DNA from: an uncultured Prevotellaceae bacterium | Lineage (GTDB): Bacteria; Bacteroidota; Bacteroidia; Bacteroidales; Bacteroidaceae | NCBI GenBank assembly: GCA_900314985.1 | Contig: OMXL01000005.1 | Span: 87,220 to 151,219, forward strand | Reading direction: 5' to 3' | Length of the DNA: 64,000 nucleotides | In this document: piece after piece, positions 51,716 through 61,019 of the stretch | Numbering within the stretch: the stretch's first letter is position 1 | Layout: every line of letters starts with the position of its first letter | Made by a program: the position numbers and the translations under genes | The notes under the pieces: generated by a model | What the model was told of the DNA's origin: nothing | Seen by the model: the letters and a program-made list of their open reading frames with translations, nothing else | Databases searched by the model: none

Positions 51716-52804
51716 ATGAATAATAACCCTTACTATCTAATGAACAAATTAGCCTATGCAGGTATTCTGTTAACCATGGTTTTCTCGTTGTCGTCATGCT
51801 CAAATGACGATGACACGTCGGGCAACACTACTCCCCCCTCTTACGATAGTCTTAAACCAATAGGTTTTGGCGCAAACACCACTGGTGGAAACAATCAAAA
51901 CAAGGTCGTGGTAAGCACCGCTGAACAACTGAAAGACGCCGTGAGTGGTACCAATCCGGCAACCATATATGTGAAGGGGCAGATAACCCTCAACAAGATG
52001 CTTTCTGTTGGGTCCAACAAGTCCATTATCGGTTTAGCAGGAGCAAGCATCAGTAATACTAATCGCAACGAGGATGCCGGTATATTCTTATTAAAAGGCA
52101 GCGAGAACGTCATCATCCGCAATTTGACGCTGCTCGGCCCTGGTGCCTACGATATCGATGCCAACTATAGCGATAATATCAGTCTGGTTGGTGCAAAGAA
52201 CATATGGGTGGACCACTGTGACATACAAGATGGCATCGACGGCAATTTCGACATTGTGGAAGGCTCTGACAATATTTGTGTCAGTTGGACTCATTTCAGC
52301 TACCTTATAGAACCCAAAGAAGGTGGTAGTGGAGGAAGCAGCGACCACCGCAACTGCAACTTGATAGGTAACAGCGACAAGACAGCCGACATAGATGAAG
52401 GACACCTCAACTGCACGTTTATCTGCTGTTGGTGGGGAGAAGGGTGTTCTGAGCGTTGTCCGCGTGTTCGCTTTGGAAAAGTACATGTAGTGAACTGTCT
52501 TTACGACGGCAACAACTATAATTACTGTATAGGTTACGGAGTGTATTCCAATATCTTCGTAGAAAAATGCGCTTTCGTGACAGATCAGGCTAAGGAAAAT
52601 GCGATAAAAGACTGGAGTAAAGAGAAGGATTACAACCTCAAGATTGTGGGCTGTTTGGGAGTTGACGACGTAGAGTTGGCAAGAGGTGAACGTGGCCAGT
52701 TTGTGCCTACCTATGAATATAACACTTTCGATGCTAATTTGGTTCCTTCAGTCCTGAGAAACAAAGAGAATGGTGCAGGTGCCACTCTCAAGATTGAACC
52801 GTAG
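51716..52804 (+). CDS. Pectate lyase, family PL1, lipoprotein
   Basis: 362 residues from MNNNPYYLMN; the second Met (51740) also gives a good signal peptide. The lipobox VFSLSSCSNDDD with acidic residues after Cys suits surface export in Bacteroidota. The right-handed beta-helix of PL1 is shown by KSIIGLAGASIS, GSENVIIRNLTLLGPGAYDI, NIWVDHCDIQDGIDGNFDIV and the arginine in RVRFGKVHVVNC. It cleaves pectate to unsaturated ends for the GH105 partner. Confidence 0.92.
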   Translation: MNNNPYYLMNKLAYAGILLTMVFSLSSCSNDDDTSGNTTPPSYDSLKPIGFGANTTGGNNQNKVVVSTAEQLKDAVSGTNPATIYVKGQITLNKMLSVGSNKSIIGLAGASISNTNRNEDAGIFLLKGSENVIIRNLTLLGPGAYDIDANYSDNISLVGAKNIWVDHCDIQDGIDGNFDIVEGSDNICVSWTHFSYLIEPKEGGSGGSSDHRNCNLIGNSDKTADIDEGHLNCTFICCWWGEGCSERCPRVRFGKVHVVNCLYDGNNYNYCIGYGVYSNIFVEKCAFVTDQAKENAIKDWSKEKDYNLKIVGCLGVDDVELARGERGQFVPTYEYNTFDANLVPSVLRNKENGAGATLKIEP

Positions 52805-52900
52805 AACGACTAATGGCAGACCAGGTTGACTACATTTCTCCTATCTGTTATAAATGATTAAAAATCTTATAGCGTTAGCAGGAGTGTTCCAATTATTGTG

Positions 52901-52908
52901 TACCTTTG
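52901..52908 (+). promoter_or_regulatory. -7 promoter element for the flippase gene
   Basis: TACCTTTG, 16 nt before the ATG. Confidence 0.6.
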
Positions 52909-52924
52909 CTTTGAGAGAAAGCAA

Positions 52925-54361
52925 ATGAGTACGGAAACACTGAAGGAGAAGACGACACGCGGCCTGTTCTGGGGCGGTATGAATAATGTGGTGCAGCAGG
53001 GACTTGGCTTGCTGTTCGGCATCATTCTGGGACGTCTGCTGTCGCCTCACGACTATGGTATGACAGCCATGATACTGGTCTTCCAACTGATTGCCACAGC
53101 CCTGCAAGAGAGCGGTTTCAAGAGTGCCATCGGCAACCTGCAGGAGCCTCAGCACAACGACTACAATAGTGTCTTCTGGTTTAACATCATTGTAGGTATC
53201 TCCTGCTACATCATTCTATTCTTTACAGCCCCATTCATTGCCGACTACTACCATACGCCAGCATTGGTGATGCTCTGCAGGGTAGCTTTCCTCAGCATCA
53301 TCTTCTCTGCGTTGGGCACTGCACAGTCTGCCTATTTGTTCCGCAACATGTTAGTCAAGGAACAGGCTAAGTGCAACATGTCGGCCACACTGGCTTCGAG
53401 CATCGTAGGAGTGACACTGGCATTCTTAGGTGCAGGCTACTGGGCACTGGCCATTCAGTCAATGACATACATCGGACTGAACAGCCTGCTGCTATGGTTC
53501 TACTCACCATGGCGCCCCACCCTGCATCTTGACTTTGGTCCCGTCAGGCGCATGTTCCGCTTTAGCTGTAAGCTGCTGGCAACAACCATCTTGGAGCGTA
53601 TCAATACCAACGTGATGAACATCCTGTTGGGACGTTACTTCACGACCCGTGAGGTCGGCAACTACAACCAGGCCTACCAGTGGAACAGCAAGGTATTCTA
53701 CCTACTGCAAGGCACACTGGCACAGGTGACACAACCCGTGTTCACCAATGTGGCCGACGAGCGTGAACGACAGCTGCGCATCCTTCGTAAGCTGATGCGC
53801 TTCACAGCGTTCCTGGCCTTCCCCATGCTGTTTGGCTTTGGGCTGGTAGCCCAGGAGTTCATCGTGCTAGCTATTGGTGAGAAGTGGCTGGAGTCAGCGC
53901 GCCTATTGCAACTGCTGTGTATCAGTGGCGCATTTATTCCCATCAGCAGCGTACTCACCAACATGCTCATCAGCAAAGGCAAGAGTGGCACGTATTTCTG
54001 GGTAACGCTGGCACTGTGCATTACCCTCGTCGCCACCATGCTGACACTCTATCCTTACGGCATCCGTACCATGGTCAAAGCCTACGTGGTAATCTACATA
54101 CTATGGACGCTGGTATGGCATTTCTTCGTCAGCCGTCTGACGGGCTATACCCTCTGGGCATTGCTACTCGACATCGTACCCTTTGCCGTGATAGCCTTGG
54201 GTGTGATGGCAACAACTTGGTGGGCTACGCAAAGCATCACTATGCTTCCACTGCTCCTTGCCGTTCGTATTGTGATGGCAGTGATCTTGTACTATGTTGT
54301 CATGCGTCTGCTTCGAGTGAAAATACTCGAAGAATGCATGGCTTTCCTGCGAAAGAAATAA
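52925..54361 (+). CDS. Polysaccharide flippase of the Wzx/MOP type
   Basis: 478 residues from MSTETLKEKT, the start nearest after the promoter. Twelve to fourteen membrane helices. The N-terminal TTRGLFWGGMNNVVQQGLGL and GRLLSPHDYGMTAMILVFQL segments are typical of the oligosaccharide flippase (PST) family. It moves lipid-linked glycan units over the inner membrane. It stands at the head of a group of glycan genes and is followed by a glycosyltransferase-like gene 41 nt downstream. Confidence 0.9.
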   Translation: MSTETLKEKTTRGLFWGGMNNVVQQGLGLLFGIILGRLLSPHDYGMTAMILVFQLIATALQESGFKSAIGNLQEPQHNDYNSVFWFNIIVGISCYIILFFTAPFIADYYHTPALVMLCRVAFLSIIFSALGTAQSAYLFRNMLVKEQAKCNMSATLASSIVGVTLAFLGAGYWALAIQSMTYIGLNSLLLWFYSPWRPTLHLDFGPVRRMFRFSCKLLATTILERINTNVMNILLGRYFTTREVGNYNQAYQWNSKVFYLLQGTLAQVTQPVFTNVADERERQLRILRKLMRFTAFLAFPMLFGFGLVAQEFIVLAIGEKWLESARLLQLLCISGAFIPISSVLTNMLISKGKSGTYFWVTLALCITLVATMLTLYPYGIRTMVKAYVVIYILWTLVWHFFVSRLTGYTLWALLLDIVPFAVIALGVMATTWWATQSITMLPLLLAVRIVMAVILYYVVMRLLRVKILEECMAFLRKK

Positions 54362-54402
54362 TTTCCCTTAATTTCCCATAATTTCTTTCCTTAGAAAAAG
54401 CA

Positions 54403-55242
54403 ATGAACGGATCGTTACTCTTTGTACCCTCAGGAGGCCTGGCCAACCGCATGCGTGCCGTGGCGTCGGCCTATGAACTGTGTAAGAAGGTTGACAGCAC
54501 ACTGCAGGTGCTGTGGTTCCAAGACTGGGCACTTAGTGCACCATTTCATAGTATCTTCGAAGAGACGCCATTGGTAGCTATCCGTGAGGCAACAATATTA
54601 GACCATCTTCTCTACGACCGTGCCCGTAAGAAGAACCTCTTCCTGCCAGCACTGCCCCAGCGCATCCTCTTCCAGCGACATATCAAGGAACAAGACGTGA
54701 CACCCCTCAAGAAACAGTCATTCGACTTTGAGGCGTGGGCATGTGGCAAGCGTTGCTATATGAGTTGCTACCAAGTCTTTGGCCATTTTCCCGACGAGCG
54801 CTACCAACAGTTGTTCCGTCCTGTCAAGGCGGTGATGGATGTCGTTGATGGCTATCGCAGCCAGTTTAACAGCCACACCATTGGCCTGCATATCCGTCGT
54901 ACAGACAATGCAGAGTCGATAGCCAAGAGTCCTACAGCGCTCTTTATTAATAAGGTACGCGAAGAGATAGACCAACATGACGACACCAAGGTCTTCTTAG
55001 CTACCGACTCCGCCGAGGTCAAGAAGGAATTTATCGCCGCCTTTGGTTCACGCATCATCACGCCCAAGGAGGACGCTTGTCGCGACAGCATCAGTGGCAT
55101 TCGTGGCGGTGTCGTCGATCTATGGACGTTAGCCTCCACACAGAAAATCTATGGTTCAGCAGGGTCTTCCTTCTCACCCATGGCTGCCAGCATTGGCGGT
55201 GTGCCCTTGGAGATTATGAACGCCCAAACAGCCACTTTCTAA
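54403..55242 (+). CDS. Fucosyltransferase-like (NodZ/FUT8-type) glycosyltransferase
   Basis: 279 residues. GGLANRMRAVASAYELCKK at the N-terminus and HIRRTDNAESI (the HxRRxD GDP-fucose motif of alpha-1,6-type enzymes) at ~166 indicate the NodZ-like fold, with VFLATDSAEVKKEF and LWTLASTQKIYGSAGSSFSP completing the donor site. The likely donor is GDP-fucose or a related sugar; the acceptor is unknown. It overlaps the convergent acyltransferase gene by 29 nt. Confidence 0.82.
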   Translation: MNGSLLFVPSGGLANRMRAVASAYELCKKVDSTLQVLWFQDWALSAPFHSIFEETPLVAIREATILDHLLYDRARKKNLFLPALPQRILFQRHIKEQDVTPLKKQSFDFEAWACGKRCYMSCYQVFGHFPDERYQQLFRPVKAVMDVVDGYRSQFNSHTIGLHIRRTDNAESIAKSPTALFINKVREEIDQHDDTKVFLATDSAEVKKEFIAAFGSRIITPKEDACRDSISGIRGGVVDLWTLASTQKIYGSAGSSFSPMAASIGGVPLEIMNAQTATF

Positions 55243-56293
55243 AGAACGGACTGACACGCAGGATGTTACTGGTGATAATACAGAAAGCAATCACCAGCAG
55301 CGCCGTGATGACCGTTGTCAGCGTGTCGAGCACAAAGTTGTGACGATACTTGTCGAAGAATGCCCCAATGGTGGGCAGGTCGGGCAGGAACAGGTAGTGT
55401 ATCAAGTAGATATCCAGTGTGCGACGACCGATATACTGCAACGATGCGCCCATCACGCTATGTTGTGTGAAGTACTCCTGGTAGTGGCGGAAATACATCA
55501 CCACCATCGTCAGCAGGATGAAGCGAGCCAGCGTCAATGGCAGAATAGCCCATGCCATGCGCAAGGTATGCCATTTCAGCGTGTCCATAGCGGCAAAAAT
55601 CACCACCACGACGATGACAGGATAGAACCACCGTGAGTCCATCAGTTTCTGTGCCTGATCCCAGTAGCGATGTACGATATTTCCATAGATAAAGAAGGGG
55701 AAATACTGGAACAGTAGCGTCAGACTGCTGTAGTTCATGAACTCATTGGGACGTCCACGCCAGCCAAAAGCCCACGTGAAGTATTTGGGCAGATAGCACG
55801 ACTCATAGAATGCCAGCGAGACGAGGAACAACAGCGTGATGGGTATCCACGACTTCACACGTAGCTTACTCTCCAGATAGGCAAACACGTAGTACACCAG
55901 AAACATGTACAGCAGCACGATGGTAAACCAGTAGCCACCCTTGGTGGGCAGGCTGAGCCAGTCGGGAACCGTAGCCCATAGATCCTTGGTCAGTAGCATG
56001 GCTGCTAACAGGAAGAATACGACGGTAGGGATGATTTGTACCCTTAGTTTCTTACCCACCAACTGCCCGAATGTTGCCAGGTTCCACACCTGCGAGGCTT
56101 TGTAGGCCAGGAATCCGCTGACGAAGAAGAATAGCGGCATGCGGAACAGCACTAGGAACTGTAGCGATGTCGATACGCCGCGAGGTATCTCAAACGCCAT
56201 AGCCCCCACATGGTTGGCCACGACGAGTATCATGGTAAATCCGCGCATGGCATCAAGCCATTCCAGTCGTTGTTTCTTCTGTGGTTCCATCAT
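55214..56293 (-). CDS. Acyltransferase family 3 membrane protein
   Basis: 359 residues with about ten membrane helices. The family-3 start RLEWLDAMRGFTMILVVANHVG (motif RxxxLDxxRG, active His in ANHVG) and LFRMPLFFFVSGFLAY are plain. Such enzymes add O-acetyl or other acyl groups to glycans. Its ATG overlaps the stop of the preceding glycosyltransferase gene. Confidence 0.9.
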   Translation of the reverse strand: MMEPQKKQRLEWLDAMRGFTMILVVANHVGAMAFEIPRGVSTSLQFLVLFRMPLFFFVSGFLAYKASQVWNLATFGQLVGKKLRVQIIPTVVFFLLAAMLLTKDLWATVPDWLSLPTKGGYWFTIVLLYMFLVYYVFAYLESKLRVKSWIPITLLFLVSLAFYESCYLPKYFTWAFGWRGRPNEFMNYSSLTLLFQYFPFFIYGNIVHRYWDQAQKLMDSRWFYPVIVVVVIFAAMDTLKWHTLRMAWAILPLTLARFILLTMVVMYFRHYQEYFTQHSVMGASLQYIGRRTLDIYLIHYLFLPDLPTIGAFFDKYRHNFVLDTLTTVITALLVIAFCIITSNILRVSPFFRKWLFGRS

Positions 56294-57321
56294 TTATAAT
56301 GTTTGTTGCCAGTTAATTTCACAATACGGTTCTTAATGCCTTGCCAGATAAATGCCCAGTTGCCATAGCGCACGTTCAGCCACAACTCCTCCAGCGAATA
56401 GCCAATCTTACGCCACGGATGACCATAGGCATTGATGCGGTAGAAGCGGTGCAGATAGTCCACATTCTCTATCACATAGCGAGGATGTTTCAGCGGGAAC
56501 TGCACCTCATGGCGCTGCATGGTAAACATCTTGCGCAATGCCTTAGGCATCGTTCGCAGCGTACCAGCATAGTGAGTAGAGTCGCCACCAGCGGCATTCC
56601 CCAGATTGTTAATCATGTTCTTGGTGGGCATGATGGCCAATCCGTGGTTAAACATCATGCAGGGCCAGAAGATGCTTTCATAGTATGCCTTGCCGAGGGC
56701 ACGGTGGTCGTAGGTCATGCGCAGCATCGTGGTACGGTAGCGACGCTCCTTGGTCAACGCCTCCAGCTGGTGCATGTTATAGCGGTCATCCAGGAAGGTA
56801 TAGTGCTCGTCCCATTGGTCAATGACTCTGCGCCACGATGCCCAGCCCCAGATGGAGAAGACGGTAGTGAAGAAATAGTCGTCGGGCACGTCGGGCGACA
56901 CCTCGTCGGTGTTGAAGCCCTCAACCATCACGATGCGCTCGTCGTGCTCATAGCGGTCGAGCATCTCCTTACAGAAGCGGATGAACGACACGCTGGGGAT
57001 GCTGTCGTCCTCAAAGACCACCACCTTGTCGCTCAACGAGAACGCCCACTTCTGGGCATTGAAGTTCGAGGGGTCACACCCCGCATTCTCTGTCTGGTAG
57101 TTACGCTGCACGTCACACTCCCAGTCTATCTCGTCGTCACACACCACCTGCCGACAAGCCTCAATGCCAGCCATATCCTGTGGCCCTCGTGGGCCGTCCT
57201 GATAGAGGTACAGCTTTGAGGGGCGTGCCTGACGGATAGCGTCAAACACCTTCTTCAACGGCTCAGGCCTTGTGAAGAACAGGATGAGAACGGCAACGTC
57301 TACTTCTGCAGGATGTTTCAT
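56290..57321 (-). CDS. GT-A type (family 2-like) glycosyltransferase
   Basis: 343 residues. VAVLILFFTRPEPLKKVFDA opens a GT-A fold; VVVFEDDSIPSVSFIRFCKE contains the acidic nucleotide-sugar/metal motif (EDD). The FSIWGWASWRRVID segment and the later helical part are seen in Bacteroidota GT2-related proteins often called hemolysin-like. The enzyme is probably cytoplasmic. Between the opine dehydrogenase-LicD fusion and the acyltransferase. Confidence 0.85.
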   Translation of the reverse strand: MKHPAEVDVAVLILFFTRPEPLKKVFDAIRQARPSKLYLYQDGPRGPQDMAGIEACRQVVCDDEIDWECDVQRNYQTENAGCDPSNFNAQKWAFSLSDKVVVFEDDSIPSVSFIRFCKEMLDRYEHDERIVMVEGFNTDEVSPDVPDDYFFTTVFSIWGWASWRRVIDQWDEHYTFLDDRYNMHQLEALTKERRYRTTMLRMTYDHRALGKAYYESIFWPCMMFNHGLAIMPTKNMINNLGNAAGGDSTHYAGTLRTMPKALRKMFTMQRHEVQFPLKHPRYVIENVDYLHRFYRINAYGHPWRKIGYSLEELWLNVRYGNWAFIWQGIKNRIVKLTGNKHYK

Positions 57322-57333
57322 GGGGCAATGGTG

Positions 57334-59130
57334 TTAGTCGTAGAATTCAAGTTCTCCCACATGTGGAGCCAGTTTGTTCAGATCAGGCAACTGCATATAG
57401 TCGCCATAGATATGGCGTAGATGGGCATCGGCATTAGCCGGAACAGGCAACTGATGTCCTTCAAAGTCATGAGTAGTCAGTGGGAATATCTCCTCTTCGT
57501 AACGCGGATTATGGAACGGGATGCCCATACCGCTGGTGATGGTCTTTTGAGGTATGATGTAAGAGGTAAGATGTAAGATGGCACGAAGGCAGGGGTACAG
57601 CACCCTGTTGTTCAGCCAGAAGATGCGACGAACAGACTTGATGGCTTTGGCATCGTCGGTACTGGTGCGCCACACCTTATACATGTGTCCTATCGTCTTC
57701 TCTGTGAGCTTGTGTAACCAGATGGGATGTTGCTCCATGGGGAAAATGTCAATATAGATGCCCTGCTCTTTCCACATGCGGTCGTAGGCATTCTGTTCCA
57801 ACATCTTCGAGCGTCTGTCGCGTACCTTGGCATAGCAATAGAAATAATTAGGGTCAGTCTTGTCATCCTGCAAGGCCAGCCAGTCAGGCAACTCCTGCGG
57901 CAACACCTCCAGCAATCGTAGATAGTCGCTGCGCATCATCTCGATATCGAGGTCGTCATCCCAAGGAATGAAGCCGTTATGGCGCATAGCCCCAATCAGC
58001 GTACCACTGCTCAGCCAATACTTGATAGCGTGCTTCTTGCATATCTTGTCGACCTCCAACAGGATGTCAAGCATGCGCATCTGCTGGCGACGCAACAGCG
58101 AACCCTCTGGATTAAACTTCTGATGAGCCAGTCGAGTCATTCCCCAACGTAGTATCTCGTCAATCATGGGTGTCTTCACACCATGCTGATGAGCCAGTCG
58201 TTGCACTATCTGCAGACCATAGGGGAAATCCTCCGTAAAGTAGCGGCTCTCGAAGTCGGGTACAAAACCACCGTCCACACGCTTCATGGGCGACTTGATG
58301 CCCTTAAAGGCCTGGATGGAGTGTAGCTTAGCGGTCAGCGACGCGGCGTCGGTGCTCTCGTAATAATCCAAGATGGTGGGGATGCTACCCTTGGTAACGG
58401 GCAACACACTGAGCAACTGATTGAACTCCTCGTCCATCTTGATCAGGTAGTTGGAAGCCTCAACGGTCCACTGCTCATAGAACAGGCTTTCCTCTGGATA
58501 GACCACACCCTCGTGCCAATCTTTCCACAAGCTATACAGACGTGCTGGATGTAGCAATGGATTGCTGTTCGTCAGACTCACCTCATAGTAGTTAGCCAAT
58601 AGTTGGACGGGAACTTTAAACAGCTGCTCGATGGTAGCTCGCAACGTCTCTTTGTCGTCTGTCTGTTCAATGGCTATGCTTAGGTTGGGCTTGTAACCCA
58701 ACAAGTCTGCCGAACGACCGTACTCCTTCAGGCGTGAGATGAACGGCACGCGCTGGAAGCCAAACAAAGGTGTCTGTGCAGGTAGTATTTGGAAGGCCTC
58801 AAAGAAGAAACCCGTACTGCTGACAATGCTACCTATCGCCGTCCCTGGCGTGAGCGCAGGGGCTATCTGCTGCAGCACCTCACGAATGGAGAAGCCTGGC
58901 AAGCAGAGCAGGACGATGTCTGCCTGAGGAACGACCTCGGCAGGGTCTGACGTTATCTGATGGATGGCGCCTTGCAATACGCTGCCTTCTGGCGTCGTAA
59001 TCGCCAGCGATGGCTGCCAGCGTTCTGGATGACGCGTCAGTAGCGACACCTCACAGTCACCATGAGCAGCGAGAAATCCCGTCACCACATGGCCCAGATT
59101 GCCACCTCCACAGATACATACTTTTTTCAT
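57334..59130 (-). CDS. Fusion: opine dehydrogenase-like NAD(P) enzyme + LicD family transferase
   Basis: 598 residues. Residues ~1-350 match the octopine/opine dehydrogenase pattern: GGGNLGHVVTGFLAAHGDCE (Rossmann GxGxxG-like start), then the helical catalytic domain with LTNSNPLLHPARLYSLWKDW, where the family's His-Asp region lies. Residues ~360-598 are a LicD domain: KYWLSSGTLIGAMRHNGFIP and WDDDLDIEMMRSDYLRLL, the metal-binding signature of phosphocholine/phospho-sugar transferases. Known opine dehydrogenases couple an amino acid amine and a 2-oxo acid; LicD moves phosphorylated groups to glycans. A heptad array (57552-57582) is translated as LHLTSYIIPQ. The 13-nt gap to the glycosyltransferase gene and the adjacent cytidylyltransferase fusion suggest one decoration pathway. 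Confidence 0.9.
   Translation of the reverse strand: MKKVCICGGGNLGHVVTGFLAAHGDCEVSLLTRHPERWQPSLAITTPEGSVLQGAIHQITSDPAEVVPQADIVLLCLPGFSIREVLQQIAPALTPGTAIGSIVSSTGFFFEAFQILPAQTPLFGFQRVPFISRLKEYGRSADLLGYKPNLSIAIEQTDDKETLRATIEQLFKVPVQLLANYYEVSLTNSNPLLHPARLYSLWKDWHEGVVYPEESLFYEQWTVEASNYLIKMDEEFNQLLSVLPVTKGSIPTILDYYESTDAASLTAKLHSIQAFKGIKSPMKRVDGGFVPDFESRYFTEDFPYGLQIVQRLAHQHGVKTPMIDEILRWGMTRLAHQKFNPEGSLLRRQQMRMLDILLEVDKICKKHAIKYWLSSGTLIGAMRHNGFIPWDDDLDIEMMRSDYLRLLEVLPQELPDWLALQDDKTDPNYFYCYAKVRDRRSKMLEQNAYDRMWKEQGIYIDIFPMEQHPIWLHKLTEKTIGHMYKVWRTSTDDAKAIKSVRRIFWLNNRVLYPCLRAILHLTSYIIPQKTITSGMGIPFHNPRYEEEIFPLTTHDFEGHQLPVPANADAHLRHIYGDYMQLPDLNKLAPHVGELEFYD
57552..57582. repeat. Period-7 array in the opine dehydrogenase-LicD gene
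   Basis: Units GATGTAA/GAGGTAA; translated HLTSYII. Confidence 0.75.
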
Positions 59131-59135
59131 GGCTG

Positions 59136-59163
59136 TTAGCGGTTAGCGATTAGCGATTAGCGC
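59136..59163. repeat. Period-7 array TTAGCGA across a stop codon
   Basis: Four units TTAGCGG/TTAGCGA; the stop and last residues (LIANR) of the cytidylyltransferase fusion gene are made of it. Confidence 0.85.
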
Positions 59164-61014
59164 CTTCAGTCCTGCCACCAGACGACTGTTGTCCTCGTGG
59201 TTGCGGACGGCAATACGCATATATTGTTTCTCAGGGTCGAGACCAGGCTTACCGCTACAGTCGCGCGTCAGGATGTTATGCTGGCGCAGCATGTAGATAA
59301 CGATTTCCGTAGCGCTATAAGGCGGCAACACTTCGCAGAGGAAGTAGTTGGCCTGGGTAGGCATGACACGCAGATAGGGCACCGTGCGCAACTGCTTCTC
59401 GAAGTCAGCACGCTCAGCGACAAACTTGGCACAAGCCTTCTGGTAGTCTTTCTCGTGCTTGTTGTATATCTGCATGAAGAACTCTGCAAACGAGTTCAGA
59501 TTCCATATCGACACCTCCTTCTTAATCTTTGCGATGAGTGCCGTATCGGCAGAGGCGAGGATGCCTAGGCGCAGACCCGGCACGCCATAGCTTTTCGAGA
59601 TGCTCTTCATCACCGCCATGTGGGGATAACTCTCGAGAATCTGGTCAGAGAGCAGCGAGTTCGTTGCATAGTCCACGCTGAAGTCCACGAAACTCTCGTC
59701 AACTACCAGGCGGATGCCACGCTCCTCGCACCACCCAGCCAGTCGCAGCACGTCAGCCTTGGGAATGAAGTTGCCTGAGGGGTTGTCTGGGTTAATCAGC
59801 ATCAACTGGCTGATGTCCTTATCAGCAAAGAATGCCATCAGGTCGTCTGCCGTATAGCGGTAGTCCTCATTCTGAGGCACAAAGGTCACCTGCTGTTCCT
59901 TGTCGTAGCGGTTGGGATATTCCTCAAAGGTGGGACGGATGAAGCCAACTTTGAACGTTGAACATTGAACGTTGAACGTTAAGGTGTCCTCCATCAGCAC
60001 CTTGATGAGTTCAGCGGCACCATTGCCTGGCACGACATACTGTTCGCTGACACCAAAGCTCTTGCTGGCAATCAGCGTATTGACCTTCATGCCCGACGGG
60101 TATTCCGTCAACAGCGTATCGAAGTTGCTACGCAGCTCGTCCTTCATCCGCTTCGAGGGGAAGTAAGGATTCACCAAGTAGCAGTAGTCGAGCATCTGCG
60201 GGAAGCGCCAGAAGCCACCATAGCGACCATAGTATTTACGAATAACGTCCTGGTCCTCCGCAAAGATAGCCTCAGCAATGTCCAGGTCTTGCTTGTCATC
60301 TATCTCATACCATTTCTCATTGCCTACGGGCAGCGCCTTCAGGTCGTGGTCGTTGAGCATGGAGATGATGCGCAGCACGTTCTCGTAATACTCGTTGTTA
60401 CCCACGGCTCTTGTATAGGCATCGAGGAATGGCACATACTTGTTCTGCAGGAACTCCTTGCTGAACTTATAGATGTTGACGGTCTTGTAGTAAGAGTCCA
60501 CTTCGTTGTAGTCGAAGGCCTCCTTCGACACGAAGTTGACGATGTGGTGGTCTTCGTCCAGACGTACCATCGTGCCGTCCATCCACGACTCATACTTGGC
60601 GACAAGTGCCAGATTGGGATACGTATTCTCCAGTATCATGGGGAAGAAACGATTGCTGAAGATGAGGTCACTCTCTATCAGCAACGTGTCGTCCTGCTGC
60701 AGCTGGTCCTTGACGATAGACAACGAATAGATGTTGTTGGTCTTGTCGTAGATGGGATTCTCGGCGAATTCTATTTTTAGAGGTGAGGGGTGAGAGGTGA
60801 GGGATGAGAGGTATGTTGATTCAATATACTCACGCAACTCCTTACCTTTATAGCCCACCACGATGATGACGCGCTGCAGGTCGAGACCAGCCAACTGACC
60901 CAACAAACGGTCAATCAGTTTGACCCCATTCACCTCGACCATACACTTTGTATTGTCGCGTGTCTTCTCGCCCAGTCGGCGACCCATTCCTGCCGCCAGT
61001 ATGATTGCTTGCAT
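59143..61014 (-). CDS. Fusion: sugar/choline-phosphate nucleotidyltransferase + fold-type I PLP enzyme
   Basis: 623 residues. Residues ~1-245 are a LicC/PntC-like nucleotidyltransferase: ILAAGMGRRLGEKTRDNTKC MVEVNG-type start (signature G-x-G-x-R-L, conserved Lys), NPIYDKTNNIYSL, LIESDLIFSNRFFP. Residues ~255-623 are a HisC/CobD-like PLP enzyme: VPGNGAAELIKVL, INPDNPSGNF, LVVDESFVDF and the PLP lysine in SISKSYGVPGLRLG. In PntC a cytidylyltransferase is likewise fused to an aminotransferase, but of another class. If the PLP part decarboxylates a phosphoamino acid as CobD does, the product would be CDP-ethanolamine or a relative for the LicD partner; this is a hypothesis. Two heptad arrays (59949-59983, 60780-60812) are translated in frame. 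Confidence 0.9.
   Translation of the reverse strand: MQAIILAAGMGRRLGEKTRDNTKCMVEVNGVKLIDRLLGQLAGLDLQRVIIVVGYKGKELREYIESTYLSSLTSHPSPLKIEFAENPIYDKTNNIYSLSIVKDQLQQDDTLLIESDLIFSNRFFPMILENTYPNLALVAKYESWMDGTMVRLDEDHHIVNFVSKEAFDYNEVDSYYKTVNIYKFSKEFLQNKYVPFLDAYTRAVGNNEYYENVLRIISMLNDHDLKALPVGNEKWYEIDDKQDLDIAEAIFAEDQDVIRKYYGRYGGFWRFPQMLDYCYLVNPYFPSKRMKDELRSNFDTLLTEYPSGMKVNTLIASKSFGVSEQYVVPGNGAAELIKVLMEDTLTFNVQCSTFKVGFIRPTFEEYPNRYDKEQQVTFVPQNEDYRYTADDLMAFFADKDISQLMLINPDNPSGNFIPKADVLRLAGWCEERGIRLVVDESFVDFSVDYATNSLLSDQILESYPHMAVMKSISKSYGVPGLRLGILASADTALIAKIKKEVSIWNLNSFAEFFMQIYNKHEKDYQKACAKFVAERADFEKQLRTVPYLRVMPTQANYFLCEVLPPYSATEIVIYMLRQHNILTRDCSGKPGLDPEKQYMRIAVRNHEDNSRLVAGLKALIANR
59949..59983. repeat. 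Period-7 array in the PLP domain
   Basis: Units CGTTGAA/CATTGAA; translated TFNVQCSTFKV. Confidence 0.85.
60780..60812. repeat. Period-7 array in the nucleotidyltransferase domain
   Basis: Units GAGGTGA/GGGGTGA/GGGATGA, nearly the same as the array at 7702 in the NRPS; translated SSLTSHPSPL. Confidence 0.85.
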
Positions 61015-61019
61015 AGCTG

